Shown one piece after another: positions 62,768 through 64,000 of a stretch of DNA of 64,000 nucleotides (positions within the stretch are counted from its first letter, which is position 1; each line of letters begins with the position of its first letter). The notes under the pieces are model-generated. The model made no database searches, had not been told where the DNA came from, and saw only the letters and a list, made by a program, of their open reading frames with translations. The DNA is from Climacteris rufus (lineage: Eukaryota; Chordata; Aves; Passeriformes; Climacteridae). The translations under genes were made by a program, and so were the position numbers. The stretch lies in NCBI GenBank assembly GCA_013398175.1, contig VZRZ01003105.1:516586-580585 (forward strand). Reading direction: 5' to 3'.

Positions 62768-64000
62768 AAAAAAAAAAAAAAAGCCAATTCAATTTCATTA
62801 GGAGACCATCTTTTCCTCTTCCTTGAAAACTCAAGGGCCTGACAATGAATTAAGATTTATAGAAAAATCCTTTCACTACTTAAATGGAATTATGATTTTG
62901 CCATTAACACAGAGTCAAGATGTTCACTCTGTGTATGAAGATAACTTTATTGCAGGGATTGCATGGGTAAGTAATATTATAAACTGTAATTCTATAGCAA
63001 TTTCCTAATGGTCTGCAAGGAGCAAAAGACACAATGAATTTAATATTGTCCAAAAAGAAGACTGATGACTGTCAGGACAGGAATAAATGATGCTAAGGCC
63101 AAAGCACAGCAGACTCAATGACAAAAGACTGGTGAAAATGTACTTTCCTGCACTTTCTTCACTCTGCAACAAATACTGAATTTATTTCCTTTCTTGTCCA
63201 TTTCTCTTCAGCAAGCTGGCTGCAGCAAACAAAATTAACAATTGCCTCTTATAAATCTTGCAATGCAGATTTAGAGATAGCAGAACACATGACAGGCATT
63301 TGTTATCTTAGATGGGGTTTCTAGAAAGCACTCTATTTTCCTGTAGCAGAGAAAAGTGTGAGGAAACTCAGGGCTGAAATCAGTCCTGAATGTCGCAGAG
63401 GACATGCTGAAAAAACACAGTACAAGCCGTGATGGCCAGACAATCCAAAGCCAGTGTGGGATTTTTCGGTTTTGCTTAGGTCTATCTGAATGATTCAACT
63501 ATAATGACTTTAGACAAATATTTTTTCAAGCAGTTACTCTTAAAAATCTTATGACTAAAGAGATACTGGAGTGGTCTGCCACTGGTTGCTGCTTTTAATA
63601 AATGTGGCAGTACTGGGCGGGGGGGGGAATATAAGTTCTTACAGTCTTAGAAGACCAAGAAAATATTCCTAAAGGGCAAGGCAGGTGACCCTGGTTGACC
63701 CCACCAATCCTGAGTAGGTGGGAGGAAAAAGCTGATAGGGGATTCAATTGATAAAGAATTCAAGGACAAAATGTGGAGAAATTCCTGTCAAAATCGTTTT
63801 ATGGAAAGCAGGACTTGTAAAACGTTATTTTATTGTTTTAGAGTGTGGCTGATCATGTTCAGCTCACTTGTAATATACTTTTTAAAACTATTTCAATCCA
63901 CACTGTGAAAGTAACTTAAAGATTAGCTTCATAGACTATCAGCAAAGCATATAATATTAGATGTACTGGGAACTGGCTAACGTGGTAGAGATTCCCTATT
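62768..64000. other. Poly-A edge then unique non-coding stretch
   Basis: About 15 A follow the gap. A gggcggggggggg run lies at 63615-63627. A possible + strand exon-like block ends with an exact donor (gtaagtaa at 62968), but the open frame around it is short and unrecognised. Otherwise nothing is seen. Confidence 0.5.

Noticed and set aside
1..64000. Prokaryotic features (operons, ribosome-binding sites, CRISPR arrays, insertion sequences)
   Set aside because: The composition, CR1 elements and microsatellites show vertebrate DNA. No regularly spaced direct repeats or compact gene arrays exist.

Overview
The window is vertebrate nuclear DNA, and almost certainly from a bird. It is AT-rich and CpG-poor (judged by eye, not counted), has no dense gene structure, and its recognisable interspersed repeats are CR1 LINE fragments with the avian 3' tail (ttccaacc followed by attctatg-like octamers). 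One CR1 copy carries a 3' tail of the type I associate with passerine copies, so a songbird is a reasonable guess. Nothing in the sequence fixes the species.

I find no protein-coding gene that I can name, no tRNA or rRNA gene, and no CRISPR array. The long open frames (up to 172 codons) are chance frames, antisense frames through repeats, or frames through simple-sequence DNA. The window reads as intergenic DNA or the inside of a very large intron.

Layout. 165-882: a roughly 700-bp 5'-truncated CR1 copy on the + strand, with a decayed remnant of the C-terminal part of its ORF2 protein. 883-18000: unique AT-rich DNA with a short antisense CR1 tail near 2.6 kb, a possible one near 5.7 kb, an A9-G16 tract at 7.26 kb, a weak minus-strand transcript candidate at 10.6-11.5 kb and a 33-bp A run at 15.0 kb. 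18034-18400: a second good CR1 copy (+). 18.4-31 kb: unique DNA with a 64-nt exon candidate at 22.05 kb, a possible ancient repeat at 24.8 kb and a sharp CpG cluster at 27.3 kb. 31.0-31.2 kb: a 188-bp purine-only microsatellite. 33.3-33.5 kb: a GC-richer block. 39.5 kb: a third CR1 fragment. 40.2-41.0 kb: a cluster of palindromes, including a perfect 15-bp-arm hairpin. 45.4 kb: a 38-bp A run. 46.3-46.7 kb: two CpG clusters. 50.4 and 52.5 kb: CR1 3' tails. 52.69-52.74 kb: a pre-miRNA-like hairpin. 61.6-62.1 kb: an enhancer-like stretch with a perfect C/EBP palindrome. 62.74 kb: a 24-N assembly gap inside poly-A.

The regulatory and exon suggestions are hypotheses from motif reading alone. The firm content is the CR1 fragments, the simple repeats, the short inverted and tandem repeats, and the gap. 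I see no convincing undescribed system. The best second-look targets are the 52.7-kb hairpin, the 40.9-41.0-kb palindromes, the 27.3-kb CpG cluster and the 10.6-11.5-kb minus-strand transcript candidate.
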